64,000 nt of DNA, taken from the NCBI GenBank assembly GCA_018806985.1, contig JADANN010000032.1, positions 827,501 to 891,500 of the forward strand. Reading direction: 5' to 3'. The first letter of the stretch is position 1; each line of letters opens with the position of its first letter. Below, in pieces: positions 52,559 through 64,000 of the stretch. The notes beneath the pieces were generated by a model. It worked only from the letters and a program-made list of their open reading frames with translations. It did no database searches and was not told where the DNA came from. The position numbers and the translations under genes were made by a program. This stretch comes from Angiostrongylus vasorum (lineage: Eukaryota > Nematoda > Chromadorea > Rhabditida > Metastrongylidae).

Positions 52559-54067
52559 TGTAGATTTCTAACTAATTTTTTTCACCCAGCTTACTAACGT
52601 ATCATCGGAATTAACACAGCAGTTTTGTAGAGATGCGATATACAGTACTGTGTTTCACGTATGCACGCACCTGCTTTGCTTCAGCACATTGGCAACGCAT
52701 GGTTGCGGCATTAAGCGATACCTTCTTTTGCGCCAGTTGAAGTATAAGTCGTATATAATCCTTGGCATAGGAAACACCTCTAGAATTAAGAACTTTTACT
52801 AGCAGTGTGTTCCGCGTTGCTCTATCTGTACAAAAAGTAAGGAATCGCCGCGAGATGCAATCAACGCGTCATTTTTGTGAATGAAAATGCTTAAAAACTA
52901 CTTGGTGACACGATGTGCGTGTTTATGGCGTGAGAAGCTGTCGACTATATAAAGTGTATCATATAAAGAGTTTGTGCATTAAAACGAACTAACAGAGTAA
53001 GTCACATGCGACTCACTCCGCTCGAGATGTCCGCACATGAATGTGTTAAAGTACGCATCTCTACGTTTTGCGGGCTATACATTCCGGTCATAATTATTGT
53101 AACTGTGATATATTTATGACACTTCTAAACAATAGGTGTTTTATTCCATTTCCATGACGAACCTGCATGTACATTTATGTATAATTCAATCCACATACGC
53201 ATATTGTTTCATTTTGTAGTCATGGAAGAGCTATTTTCAAGATACCTACAGAACGGCTTGTTATACACATTCCATGTTGGTTCTTCACGTCTTCATTGTG
53301 AATTATATTCATGAGATACGTGTTCACAGTTGATATTAAAGCAAGGGAGCTTGTTGCTTTTGAGAACTACCGTTCCGATAAGTAAAGTAGTTGAAGAGGT
53401 TAGAACTTTGCGCGGCTACAGAACACGCTCTGGTTTCGTTTTCAAAATTGTTTAGAAATGGAATTTACACAGAATTAGAAATAGAATTTAAATTTCTGAG
53501 ATATTCAACGTAAGGCGACTGCCAGAAACATTAACGATAGATTAGGAGGGAAGGAACACCATCTATCCTACGAGGTCCGACTTCCTCAGTTAGCTCGATC
53601 TTCGAAATACGAGCTTTGACGGAAGAGCTGTAAAACATACACGCGTTTCGTGAGCACTACAACATCGAACTTCACCATTTAGAGTAGCAGAGCTCGTATC
53701 TAGTTGGCGAAAGTCTGTAGATTCTAACGGCTCTCATTTAAAATGTTTTCGGACCGTAGACACTGAAATCAGTGCGCATGCTTCATCATGTGTTAGTCTT
53801 GTTAGTCGGACTGACATCGTAAGCGAAATCCTAATGTTTGAAGGCTCAGATATTACCAACGTTCAGTAAATTTCAGTGGTAGAAGATCTTCTGAACAAAT
53901 ATGTGATATCCTTATAAAACAGTGATTCCATGATACCTCCAGTAAGGTATTTGAATATTTGTGGGAATATTTTGATAACCTCTGATTAACAAATATTTAG
54001 ATTTTCTCTACAATACTAAGCAACGGAAAATATGTTATTACCAAAATAAGTAGTACTATAAGCAATA
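52559..54067. other. Convergent intergenic region, no gene seen
   Basis: This lies between the 3' end of ced-6 and that of the WD-repeat gene. It is AT-rich with only short ORFs, and should hold the ced-6 3' UTR. No repeat family of this window was recognised in it. Confidence 0.55.
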
Positions 54068-54240
54068 CACCTCCCAACAGTTTGCCGTCTCATCGTGGCT
54101 GGGAGGTATTCCGCGGTGTGGGACTGCCATGTACCGCTGGGAATTCATCCCCCTGTCAGGGTCTCTTGAGATGAGGAGTCCGGCGTTTCCACCAGGAAAC
54201 CTAACAAAGAGTAAACTAGTACCAGGATCCACCACCGTTA
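54068..54240 (+). repeat. Family A repeat, 3'-truncated
   Basis: Keeps the first 170 bases (CTCCCAACAGTTTGCCG to CCAGGATCCACCACCG) and then breaks off. Confidence 0.8.
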
Positions 54241-54419
54241 ATACAACTCGTTGAAAGCGGTTGGTATGCATTACATGTTTCGAAGGTACCATAAGCAAGT
54301 CTGCGCACTATAATGCCAAAACAGTATCATTTATGCGTCGTTTTCTTGTTCAGCAATCGCGAGGTTGTTAAACAGCATACATTTACTTCCATAGAAAAAC
54401 ACAATACAATACAACAGTA

Positions 54420-54455
54420 GCTGACGTTTCGGCAGTATCGGCTTCTTCAGAGCCT
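54420..54455 (-). repeat. PLE-type terminal motif
   Basis: On the minus strand CTGAAGA (54450-54444), a 13-base spacer and GAAACGTCAG (54430-54421) repeat the order of the hammerhead-like cores at 25.4 and 45.4 kb, but the intervening bases do not form a clean stem. Confidence 0.45.
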
Positions 54456-54910
54456 GGAAGGGTATACTGACATACAATTTACTAGACCAAACGCTTCAAT
54501 GACACTTACAAAAAGACGAAAAACTCCATGGTAATTACATGGTTAACAGCTTCTCGAAAAGCTCACCGCTTTTTACATGGCTCACACGACCCGCAAAAAT
54601 TAATTAAGCTTCACACAAAGTATATACAAAAACAGTGCTATGAGAACTTCGAAAAAAAGAATAATACGTTGATTGTACATTCTAATTATATTAAGGACAA
54701 CAAGAGCATGTTTTACCAAATGGTTCAATCCAGCTGGTTTTAACCATTACATGTGCTTGCTGCTTTCAAAGATATTTGGAAGGATTGTGATAAACCAATT
54801 CTCTCCAAGTAATGTCAGCAAATAAGGAACGGTCCAAAAACTCATGTAGAGCGTTATTTCATAATTCGTGTACGCTGTGCCTCTCAAGTATGAGGCCAAA
54901 AAAGCAAACA

Positions 54911-57900
54911 CTACTCCTTTGTCAACGTTACTTTCCATCCAGAAACTCCCTTATCAAATCCGCAGGTGATCAAATTGCAGCGTGGATGGTCATCCGCCCA
55001 AGCGGCACACGATACCATACGACTGTGACACCTTCGGTTGGGCACACGTGGGAGGCGATTCCCAGCCATATCGTAGATGCGAACGTGGCGGTTATCAAGA
55101 GGAATAGCAATCACACCATGGGCGTGGCTCACCTTGAAGAATATGGATCATAAAATCAAACTGTATTATAATCAAATCAAAAGAATATCAAATAAAAAAA
55201 ATGACAGGGAAATATATATCGAAATGTGAACTAACCGATAGACGATTGGCAGGCGATGACAATCGAATAGTCGAAATAGAACTTCGCATATTACGCAAGT
55301 CCCACACCTGGAAAATATCTCACGACACGGAATTTTGTCAAATCGATGGAAAAACAGCCGTTTTAAAACTGCAATTTTACAGAACTATTACTCAGCAACA
55401 ACGCAACTTTACTGACTAGAAAATGAGCTGTTAGGATCCACACGCTGTTGTCAACGAGTTGCAAATTTATTTCGATAGTAGTAAAATCTTAAGCTTCCGG
55501 AATCGACGAGTTCTTCGAACGCCTTCAACACCAGTGTGGCTGCTAATTTCTCCATGCTTAAAGTGACATTCTCCTCACGAGAGATATGATGACTATGGTG
55601 GGTAAGCCTGTGTTTCGCATTCCAAGACATTCAATAGTTGTGGTGCTAGTTCAACAATAAACACGTTTTATTTGATTTAAGCTGCGGAAACTGAAGAAAT
55701 TACCCGAAACATCGTTTGATATAAATCAGGTCTTTAGAAAATGTTCGGAAGCACCAACCCATACCAATCTTCCTAGTAAACTTTGTCTGTTGTCGCACAC
55801 ATTTCTATCTTAAGTCTGTGCGGGTATGGTATCACCTGTGTCCAATCACGTTTCTTAAACAACGCACAAAAACAAGCTCATAGGACACACGTGGATTACA
55901 GCGTCAGAATAACATATTTCCCAAATAAAAGCGATAACCTGCGCTGTCATTGCGCTGGAACATGAACAAGTATTGTTAACACACCTTCACTGTCCTATCA
56001 TCACCACCAGACACAATTCGGTCACCAGTTGAGAACACCACAGAGGTTACAGAACTGAAATTTCTGTTCTTATTATCAATAAAACTACTGAGAGATATGT
56101 TTGAGACATAAATTATTGTTTTGCGACACTGTGCAATTCGAGAGATATTTAGGATAAGTGTCTGAGTAAATATATACAATGAATTTCTAACCCCCTACGG
56201 TGTGAAAATAGTGCTAGTTCAAGACGACAGATCGATGCTCGATCTACTCATACGGTCTGAAGAATGTCCTATGAGAATGAGGAGAGAACGCTCTACTACA
56301 ATTGTTGAAGAGCTTCAAAAGAAAAAAAAAGACAACTGATCAAGTAGCATAAAACTAGCTTCAACACTTAACTTTTGTCAACGAAGAAAAAGCTGCTGGA
56401 AACAAACGACAACATATCAGCGAATGTTGTCCAAGTGGATCAAGCTTCGTGAAACTCTTACCTTACAGATATATTAACTATACCAAGGATACATCATAGC
56501 TCTTTCATCAAACCGTTACCTTCGCTATAAGAAAAACTGATCCAGTAGGATGATATAATTCGCCAAATATGTCAAGCACCGCATTACGGTGGCTTAATTG
56601 GTTCACTAAGTAGCTTGATGGGGAGAAAAAAAAGCATACTAGTTCATGAGATAAAGAAACGACGCTTTACTGACGATAAAGAAAGGATAGGGCTGCAAAT
56701 AAAACAAAAATGAACTTCTTATAAGGTAGAAACGGCTGTGAAGAAAGTGAAGTCCCCGGAACTTTAGCCATCGAAATTCAAGAATACATGTTAAAAACCT
56801 TGCACAGGATGAACAAAGATAGTTCCTAAGCACAATGTAGTTCATGAAGTAACCATATTGGGATGGATAACAAATCAGTATGGATGGTTCATAGATCAAG
56901 AAACATTCAGCATGTGTAAGAGAAATGGAAAACGGCTTGAACAGAAGCAAAATTAAAGCAGTTTTGTGACTTTCAAGAAAGCAGAGAACAACTAAAGATC
57001 CCATAACTTAAAAGACCGACTTTCTAGAAAACCTCGGCATAAATAATCGAAATTGCTTATGGAGTATTTGGTTTAGCCTTCAGTTTACCGACTAGGTATT
57101 TTTCTAGATGGAGGCAGAGTGTTCTATGCGTTTCGCCAAAGTATTAGTCCTGCATGCTTTAGAAGAGATCAGATAAATCGTACACCAACTCATGCAACCA
57201 CCGTCTCTAGCGTTAGGGCATATTATGCAATTTTACATTGTACATAGACAGCCATACGGGCGGTTATGAACCAGGTGCCCTCTTAGAAGGTTCAGTTGCA
57301 TTCAGTCACTGTTATCGTTTTTTTCTAACAGTACCTTTCTAGGCAAATCTTTATAGCTGGGCTTAGTCCGTTGCAAATATAAGGCAGGATCAGTGGGACT
57401 TTACTTTCGCTTGGATTATCGTTCGAGGGCGTCGCTTTTCCTCCTGACGTTTCCTGGGGAGCTATCGTTTCCTAGGAAGTAGTAATGGCTACTTGTTGCG
57501 CCATTTTCAGGGATTCTTCCATCTCCTCTATTCTCATGAACACATGGGTGGCAGTTCGAACCGTGTCTCCTACAGGCTCCCTTTTTGTGTTTGAGGAGCG
57601 AAAAGGAAAGTAATGAATCGGTATGTTTCCGTTAGTAGCACTTGGTGATGTAGTCGTTTTCGGATAAGTTGATTTCAACGTTCAGAAATGGAAGCTAGTC
57701 TTCTATCGGTTTCTCTCAGGCGAATTTTACGTACTCTAACTGTTCGTTACATACTCAAAACATTTGTCCACCTCCTCTTATGCAGAGCAGATGACCAAAC
57801 AATCATCTATATAACTACTATAGAATAATCGACTAAGATCGATTACTGGTGCATCCACAATAGACATAAAGGCAATTGCTGGTGCCGATCGTTGTCCCAT

Positions 57901-60685
57901 TGCCAACCCTCTCAATTGTGCGCACTATTTTCTGGACCACCTGAAGATTAAGCAGTTTAAGCACTCCTTCAAGACGGTCCTCAACTGCTCAATCGAGAAA
58001 CCACTTATGTCTATTGCTCCCTCGTGCTGCACAACATGCTCGCAGATGGCTTGCGTGTCGAAGTTATTCGTTACCTTTGCATAAAGAACGGTAACGTCGA
58101 GGGGCTCCATCACGTACGCGCCGGTAGGATTTTCAAATTAAAACTAAAAAGGATAAAACTCTCGGCGTTGATCAATCCCTGAGGGATGCATGCACCATGT
58201 ATTCGACTTCATTAAGCAAGGTTTGGAGGTGATTGAATGCATATCTGGCCTTTACAATGACTCGCGATGCCTTGCTGATGTATCCAGCCAGTGCTGCTAT
58301 CCTCCCAGACAAGTCTGGTATCGATCTGCCGACCGCAGAGAGATGGAAGGCTTGATGGGTCATGGGCGCGGGCATGGATTCCATGTGTGTTGCAGGACAC
58401 CTCCCATTATTATGCCACACGCGCCCTTGTTTAAATTAACCTATCGGAAAACGGCTGAATAGTAAGGAAAGCCGAGTAACAAAAACGTGTTGGTTCATTA
58501 CGTCTCCTGTCATCTCTCATAAACGAAAAGGTGCTTCTAAGAAACATGCTTCAAACACTGTGTTTCAACACTGTTTCATTGTGTTGCACTAGTGTGCACA
58601 GGTAGAGAGCAGAAGGAAGAATTCTTCTTGAAATTGACGCGGCAAATAGCCATTTCTCCCATTTTTACCGCCTCATCATGGTTGAGAGGTGTTCTTGGGT
58701 GTTGGACTGCGATGTACAGCCGAGGGATTCGTCCCCCTGGCAGGGTCTTCTAAGCTGAGAAGTCCGGCGTTTCCGTCGGGAAGCCCAGCTAACAGTAACC
58801 AGGATCCACCACCGTCCTGGTATGAAATTAGTTGCATGGTGGCAAATCTCACCCTGATCCACAAAGGCCGGTGACTGTCTGTAGTGGTGATGACCTGGGG
58901 CAGATTTTGGCCTGGGTGACCTCGAGACTCCAAGGAACCATAACGGCTAGACCAGCAAAAAATTAAAAAAAAACAGAAATTATGCTCAGCACAACCAGTG
59001 GAGACGGGCTATCCATGCACGTCTAAGTACCCAAGTAATAGCCATTTCCAGCGGCTGCGAAAGAGTAGCTTCTCGGGATGGGCATAGAGAAAAAACCACG
59101 CCCCGAAATGATAACGCTAGCGATAACAAGGTCTCGTTTATCCTGCCTTTCATTTCAAACGAAATAAATGTCGCTATAAAACGTTGCTTAAGAAAGGTCG
59201 GTCTAGAGAAATCGGTAACAATGATAGAAATACCACCGAACACTTTAAGACGTCGGCTAGTTCGTAACCGCTTGTATGACCGTCTGTTTATGTACAATGG
59301 AAAATTGCGTAATATGCCTTGGTGGTAGAGACGGTGATTGCATGAGTTTCCGTACGGTTTATCTGATCTCTTCTAAAACGTACGAGGACGAATAAATTGG
59401 CGAAACAAGTAGACCACTGTGCATCCCTATAAAAGACCACTTAGCAGGTAAAAATCAAAGATTGAACCAAGTACTCCATTACGCACGCAGAGACATAGAG
59501 ATAACGGAAACCTAGAAGTAAAAGTCACTTTTATTGCACAGTAATCTAAAGCGCGTAAAACTCTTTAAGCGTTTTGGATAAATCCCAAAAATTTAAAAAC
59601 ACCGCTGGGACGGGTGCATTATGATTACGCGTTACCTCGCGCTATACCTTAAGCTGATTTTTTGACGTGAGCCAGGCACGTCCCCGACGCATGTAAGACT
59701 AGGTACGGCTGGTCTCCACCGAATAACTGGAACGCTTACAAAGAACAAAATGGTGTTTGGAAGAACAGTTTACAATGTGAATGAAAATCCATGCATTAAG
59801 TTCTATCTGCAGTTATGAAAGTGTTTGGGTGGATGGATTGCTTGTCAATTTGAGCATTCTAGGCTCTGAAGAAGGCGAAACCTCAGAAACAAAAACTCGT
59901 GTTTGCGTATCAAGAAAACAGTAAACTACTGACCAATGCCAATACTAAGAGAAAGTCTGTCCTGGGATTTATTAAATGAGATAATGCTTAGTGTTTCGTG
60001 TTTGGTTGTTCAATAACAGTAAATGAATTATGTTACTATTTGCTCTTTAGCACAATCAAAACAACCGAAGAAAAACAGGTTGGAAGAGAAGGAAATTCAT
60101 GTGCTCACTCTTGATGTCCTTGGAAGACGGCCACAGACTGTATAGTCTCACGAAAATCCCAGAGGCGAAACGTTGAATCTTTTGATGACGTGACTACGAG
60201 TTTCTGACTAGGATGCGCAGAGCAGTGATTGAGCTCCATCTCGTGACCACTCAATATGTTCAGCACTTCCCCACGTTCTACGTCGTAAATGTTTGCAGTA
60301 CGATCCCAACTAGCCGTAATCAATTGGCTTCCACCTGCTAGCCAATCACATCCAATCACCACGCCCGTGTGTCCTGTAAGTCTCATCATCGCATTTTTTA
60401 TCCTTGTGCCCTCGACATTTGGTTGCATGGTTTCGCTATCTAGTCCACCACCGTCCACAATTGCTTTTTCTTCTTCATCATCGTCAGAATTGAGCAGAGT
60501 TTGCGAACAGATTGTGACTTTCCAAATATGCGCAGATTCATCACCACTTGCTGTCGCTAGCATATGTTCACCGCATTGTGTATCGCTCTGTGGGGCAAGT
60601 GTTATGCAGTTCACGGAACCGGAATGGCCAACGTAGGTGTAGAGACACGCTCCAGAATTCATCGACCAAACACGAGCAGTTTGAT
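54911..60685 (-). CDS. wdr-37: WD-repeat protein, WDR37 type, 3' part
   Basis: WD40 propeller scaffold; vertebrate WDR37 binds PACS proteins, but the role in nematodes is not known to me. Exons on the minus strand: 60685-60109, 56054-55985, 55307-55236, 55132-54911 (stop TAG); about 313 residues. Repeat marks in order: DQTARVWSMNSG, GDESAHIWKV, an acidic insert with SDDDEEEKA as in WDR37, GHTGVVIGCDWLAGG with ASWDRTANIYDVE, TSSKDSTFRLWDF, SGGDDRTVKVWDLRNMRS, and a final blade with DNRHVRIYDMAGNRLPR. WDLRNMRS and the RTANIYDVE blade are typical of WDR37. The first exon here starts inside a codon (phase 1), so the N-terminal helical region and first blade must lie upstream; I could not find them up to 64000. 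The 4-kb intron 56055-60108 is full of PLE and SINE copies. Confidence 0.88.
57100..58113 (-). mobile_element. Penelope-like element: RT and GIY-YIG remains
   Basis: On the minus strand: EPLDVTVLYAKVTNNFD (RT motif A, 58110 region), KECLNCLIFRWS, then YIDDCLVIC (catalytic YxDD, about 57815-57790), LPFLNVEINLSE, and at 57290-57100 a decayed GIY-YIG segment with CMSWCTIYLISSKAC. Stops and shifts are frequent. The order RT then GIY-YIG is the defining layout of Penelope-like retroelements. Confidence 0.8.
58146..58434 (-). repeat. SINE family B, next to the PLE
   Basis: Tail AAAACTCTCGGCGTTGATC on the plus-strand left and head ending in ACACGCGCCCTTG at the right. Body blocks are well preserved. 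Confidence 0.85.
58652..59037 (+). repeat. Family A repeat
   Basis: Starts CATTTCTCCCATTTTTACCG and ends with the tail TCTAAGTACCCAAGTAATAG. It abuts the PLE fragment that follows. Confidence 0.85.
59040..59935 (+). mobile_element. Penelope-like element, 3' part with GIY-YIG endonuclease
   Basis: The plus strand encodes a region with FILPFISNEINVAIKRCL and LRRRLVRNRLYDRLF, then the GIY-YIG domain: CMSFRTVYLIS, and after one in-frame TAA, IGETSRPLCIPIKDHLAGK (59330-59455). The stop sits where the second tyrosine of the motif would be. A terminal motif CTGAAGAAGGCG then CAGAAAC lies at about 59871-59895. The block is a 5'-truncated copy separate from the minus-strand PLE at 57.1-58.1 kb. Confidence 0.78.
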
Positions 60686-61594
60686 CTGTAAAACAATCAA
60701 CAATGCTTCCCATGTTTCTGTATGATGTTCAGATTGTGGTATATTGACTCTATGTGAATAATTTCCAACTCTACACATAAGTGATACAGGTACACATACT
60801 CAAAACGATTGCCTATTGAGCAACCTCGTAAAGTGGGAAGGAAAAATAAATAGTGGGCTAGTATCCGTTCAAGTGATACCCTCGGACTGTACTCACTGGA
60901 GCACTTTTAGTTGCTAGTCTAAGTAGTGGACGTCCATCTGGTGGATTGAAGGCCGTATTTAGAAGTACCTTTCGTATGTACAGATATACATCCATGAAGT
61001 GTGGGTGAGGGCAACCGCAGGCAAGTGCGTAGAATCCTATGCAATTGTGGTTTCAATGGACAGGTCTAGAGTGAGGTACTACGGAGCCCAAAGTTCTAGA
61101 GTGCCTAAATCTAGAAGCATTCTAGCGACGATCGTCCCTACATCAACACTTGAATCTTACACTGAGGATCTGGTGGTACAAGACAAAAAAGACAGAACAA
61201 CCTCTATCGACTGGCTGAAACAAGAAGATAGAACCCACTAAAAAATCGTTTATAGTACCAGATAGAACTGTCCCTAAGAAATTACGGTAGTACGCCTTGC
61301 TATCCGTAAGAGTCTCAGAATCCTCATAATGAAATAGAACATATCATATTAAATTTAAGGTTTTGCAAAACCGATATCGCGACTTTTACCACTATCGCCG
61401 ACGTTGGGTAAATTTTATTGTCCCACAGAAAAGAAAAAAGTTATTACACATTAAACTGGTAGTTGTTCACTTTCAAAAATGGTCTCCGTGAAAGCTTCGT
61501 TATAGACACAACGATAAAGAGTACTTCCTGCTAATCCAGCACCTTTACGATACTGCAAAAGAAACCGAGCACTCGTAAGTCATAAGACTCATGT

Positions 61595-61770
61595 CTATAG
61601 AAATACTCGAATTGAGACGTCAAGAACAAGTCGCACGAGACGCAACCACAAACTTACGTTCGTGTTTGCAGAGGTGTGTAAACAAGCCGTAAAAGATCCT
61701 AGATATAGAAGAGGTTCAGTATTGACTGAAGCTGTAAAGATTGGTAAGAACATATGTAACGCCTTATGAG
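61595..61770 (+). mobile_element. RTE LINE remnant (linker region)
   Basis: The plus strand reads RRNHKLTFVFAEVCKQAVKD and then VLTEAVKIGKN, which aligns with the LINE at 46.85-46.95 kb ([30 protein letters not shown]). Only this block of about 50 codons is recognisable. Confidence 0.6.
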
Positions 61771-63433
61771 ACTTTCTCAACTAAAATACTAAGACCACTG
61801 CCTTCTTTCATTAAGACAGAAGAACCACTGTGCTCAGATAGCCAACCGTAGAAGATTATCAGCGATTTCTAGTTTTTATTTTAGAAAGAGCTATGTCCAC
61901 ATTAATGAATAACGAAACACATTGAAATATCTAGAGTGTACGAGATGACATTCTGTCATCGACTTGAAGAAGACATTCAATTCAACAAAAACAGAAATAA
62001 CAATAGAAGCTCCATACAGCTACAGCCTCCTCTTTTCACAGGAAACAGGACTACAGAACAATTTCGCAACCAGAACTCTAGCATTTTAAAGCAGTTGTTA
62101 CCGACGTAAAGCACTTATTTCAACAAGGCGATATCGCCTCGCCAACAATTTATAAGCATTCTTCAAAGACATAACGCTAAAGTGGGAAGAAGATAACGGA
62201 TTGGCGAAAGTTCATGACAAACGCCAACAACACGCTCGCTTTCCTAACGAGATCTTTGTTAAGCACTGACTGCATGGAATGAATGACCTATACTGAAGCG
62301 TTTCTGAAAAAAATCGCTCTTTGGTGGAATTTCCTGAAAATGTCGTTCGTGTTTATTATATTGCCGGTGACCAATTCAAATATTGTTGATAATATGTCAA
62401 CAGAATGGATATAATACAACAGCTACGTGCATCTGGGTCACAAAGTCAACACGATAATTCAGCCTTGAAGAGCACAGAAGAAAAGGTAAAACGGACAATG
62501 ACCACCCGGTTTCATGTCCACCTTTTCAACTAGCTCTACTTTTTAACGTGCGCCTCGAAATTCTGGACACTACGCAAGCAGGATACATGACTGATCACTG
62601 TTATCGAATGTGCTATAGGAACGGTCTAGCTATGAACAATCTGTAAAATCGTGGGATCCAGACACTAGATAAGGATTGGCGACGAGCGGTGAACAAGAAA
62701 AAGTCGCGATTGGATAGTACAAAATATGATAGGACGGCATATGTCATATGCCGAGGACAGGGACCTTGGTAGCGACCGTTTCGGCCACTCGACGACTAAA
62801 AAGCAAATAGATTATAGAGATAATATTTGCTTAGGTACGTGAGGACGTGTGTAGTACAGCAGTGGAGAAGAAGTTCAATACTGGCAAGCCTCTGGTTCAC
62901 TCCGCCCATGAACAACTATGCACTCCCCGTTCCCCTAATCCATAAAAGATAACATCTGCCTGTAAAGAATATTTGCGAGCGCCGCATCGCGGCTTCTGCA
63001 GGTTTCTAGGAAGAATCTACTCGACCACCATTCTACAGGTATAAAGAACAGTGAAATGTGGAAGACAAAATTCCTCAAGTAGCAGATGAACCTACACAAA
63101 TCTGAAGAAGTATGTGTATGGTGTATGCAAAGAAATGAATTCACTGCAGGAAGTGCTAGGAACTCCACAATGTGTCATTGCGGGTCATGTAAGAAAAAAT
63201 GCTTACATGACATGCCTTCATACATCGGGCAGTTCTCAGCAGATTTTGCAGTCAACTGCAATCGCTTTGTTGCCTTGCAACCGTCTTCCACAGAGGTGGT
63301 CGTGCGCATTCGTGACTTTGGCTACAACTTCGGGCTAAATCATCTTCCCTTCATATAAAAATGCTGAATCCCAATTGAGCGCGATTTACAACTGAAAACG
63401 CAGAAAGATGTGCTATCGGCCGTTGTAGAGCAG
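61771..63433. other. No gene recognised
   Basis: Apart from the small palindrome at 62.74 kb, this 1.7-kb stretch has only short ORFs. Two overlapping plus-strand ORFs around 63086-63358 are cysteine-rich in places (CHCGSCKKKC) but have no convincing splice frame, so I do not call them. Confidence 0.5.
62735..62753. repeat. Perfect 19-base palindrome
   Basis: CGGCATATG, one T, CATATGCCG. An isolated perfect inverted repeat in otherwise featureless DNA; the function, if any, is unknown. Confidence 0.6.
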
Positions 63434-63644
63434 AGGAACACTTGTTACCTTGCGGCCTAGTCGGCCATTTTCATTGTCTCACAATGTTCTTCTTGAGCCT
63501 TTTGAAATCACTGGAGACCTTGCTGAATATAAATATCGCGCTAGAGCTACGACCAGAAAATTTCTTTTTACAAAAAACCGTCTTTCGGATAAGTTTGATG
63601 GTCTCACTGAATCCTGCACATACTATGTAGCTGGTGAAAAGAGC
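63434..63644 (+). CDS. Possible exon with a fibronectin-III-like pattern
   Basis: A 70-codon open stretch lies between a plausible acceptor (GTAGAGCAG) and a strong donor (GAGCG|GTAAGA at 63644/63645). It starts GTLVTLRPSRPFSLSHNVLL and contains LAEYKYRARATTRKFLF and LTESCTYYVAGEKSG. The spacing of the YKYRA strand and the L-T-x-x-x-x-Y-Y-V-x-G strand resembles a fibronectin type III domain. I cannot name the protein or find neighbouring exons before the window ends. Confidence 0.35.
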
Positions 63645-64000
63645 GGTAAGAAGTCTATTCTTTTCACTGATAAGCCAACTTGTGGTCTTCATAACTTCCA
63701 TTCGGCTTACGCCTCTGCGTTTTTCTGCGTGAGTTCCGGGATGATCTCTTGCAGTTTGTACCCATGTAATAACAAAAACAATTTTGTCAGTGAACGGTGT
63801 CATCAGCGTTCTGTGGCGGTGGAATTTGATCTCCGTAAGCCAAACATGACCAATGTAACGAAAAACTAGGCGCCCACGCGAATTTGTTAATATGCTATTA
63901 ATCACCATATGATAGGTCACTGCTACTGATGTTACAACCAAACTGATATGAACAGGATATTACCTACGTTTCATTTACAATTACAAAGAAAGAGGACAAG

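Noticed and set aside
63471..63941. 156-codon minus-strand ORF as the missing wdr-37 exon
   Set aside because: It has no WD-repeat or coiled-coil pattern, and the opposite strand in the same place looks more protein-like.

Overview
The window looks like nuclear DNA of a parasitic nematode, most likely a strongylid of the hookworm type. The genes are split into many short exons. Three starts sit within 0-13 bases of a perfect nematode splice acceptor, as expected for spliced-leader trans-splicing. The gene set matches a Caenorhabditis chromosome III neighbourhood, and the intergenic and intronic DNA is packed with RTE-type LINEs, Penelope-like retroelements (PLEs) and several short interspersed repeats. 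The species assignment is inference; no marker in the window fixes it.

Layout. 533-4031 (+): last six exons of a gene I cannot name. 5834-13746 (-): a 16-exon DEAH-box RNA helicase of the DHX15/Prp43 type (ddx-15). 14793-21466 (+): an 11-exon core protein 1 of the mitochondrial cytochrome bc1 complex (ucr-1), divergent from ddx-15 with about 1 kb between them. 21467-34955: 13.5 kb filled with repeats and one orphan exon-like ORF. 34956-52558 (+): ced-6, an engulfment adaptor with a PTB domain, spread over 17.6 kb and 11 exons, with LINE and SINE insertions in its introns and a small antisense coding fragment in intron 9. 54911-60685 (-): the 3' part of a WDR37-type WD-repeat gene, convergent with ced-6. 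60686-64000: mostly non-coding, with a LINE remnant and a possible exon near the end.

Repeats fall into recognisable families. A is about 380 bp, with at least 11 copies; its tail matches the 3' end of the LINE at 22.0-23.9 kb, so it looks like a non-autonomous passenger of that LINE. B is about 275 bp with a tRNA-like head; one copy has a perfect 13-bp target duplication. C is about 140 bp, also tRNA-like. D is a foldback whose ends carry hammerhead-ribozyme-like cores of the kind known from PLEs. The retroelement proteins are all broken.

The housekeeping genes do not form one pathway: ddx-15 acts in spliceosome disassembly and ribosome biogenesis, ucr-1 in respiration, ced-6 in apoptotic-cell engulfment. 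Their adjacency is best read as conserved linkage. Two of these genes contain one-base discrepancies at homopolymers, and ucr-1 also needs a splice junction without AG, so the sequence may carry assembly errors or rare splicing.
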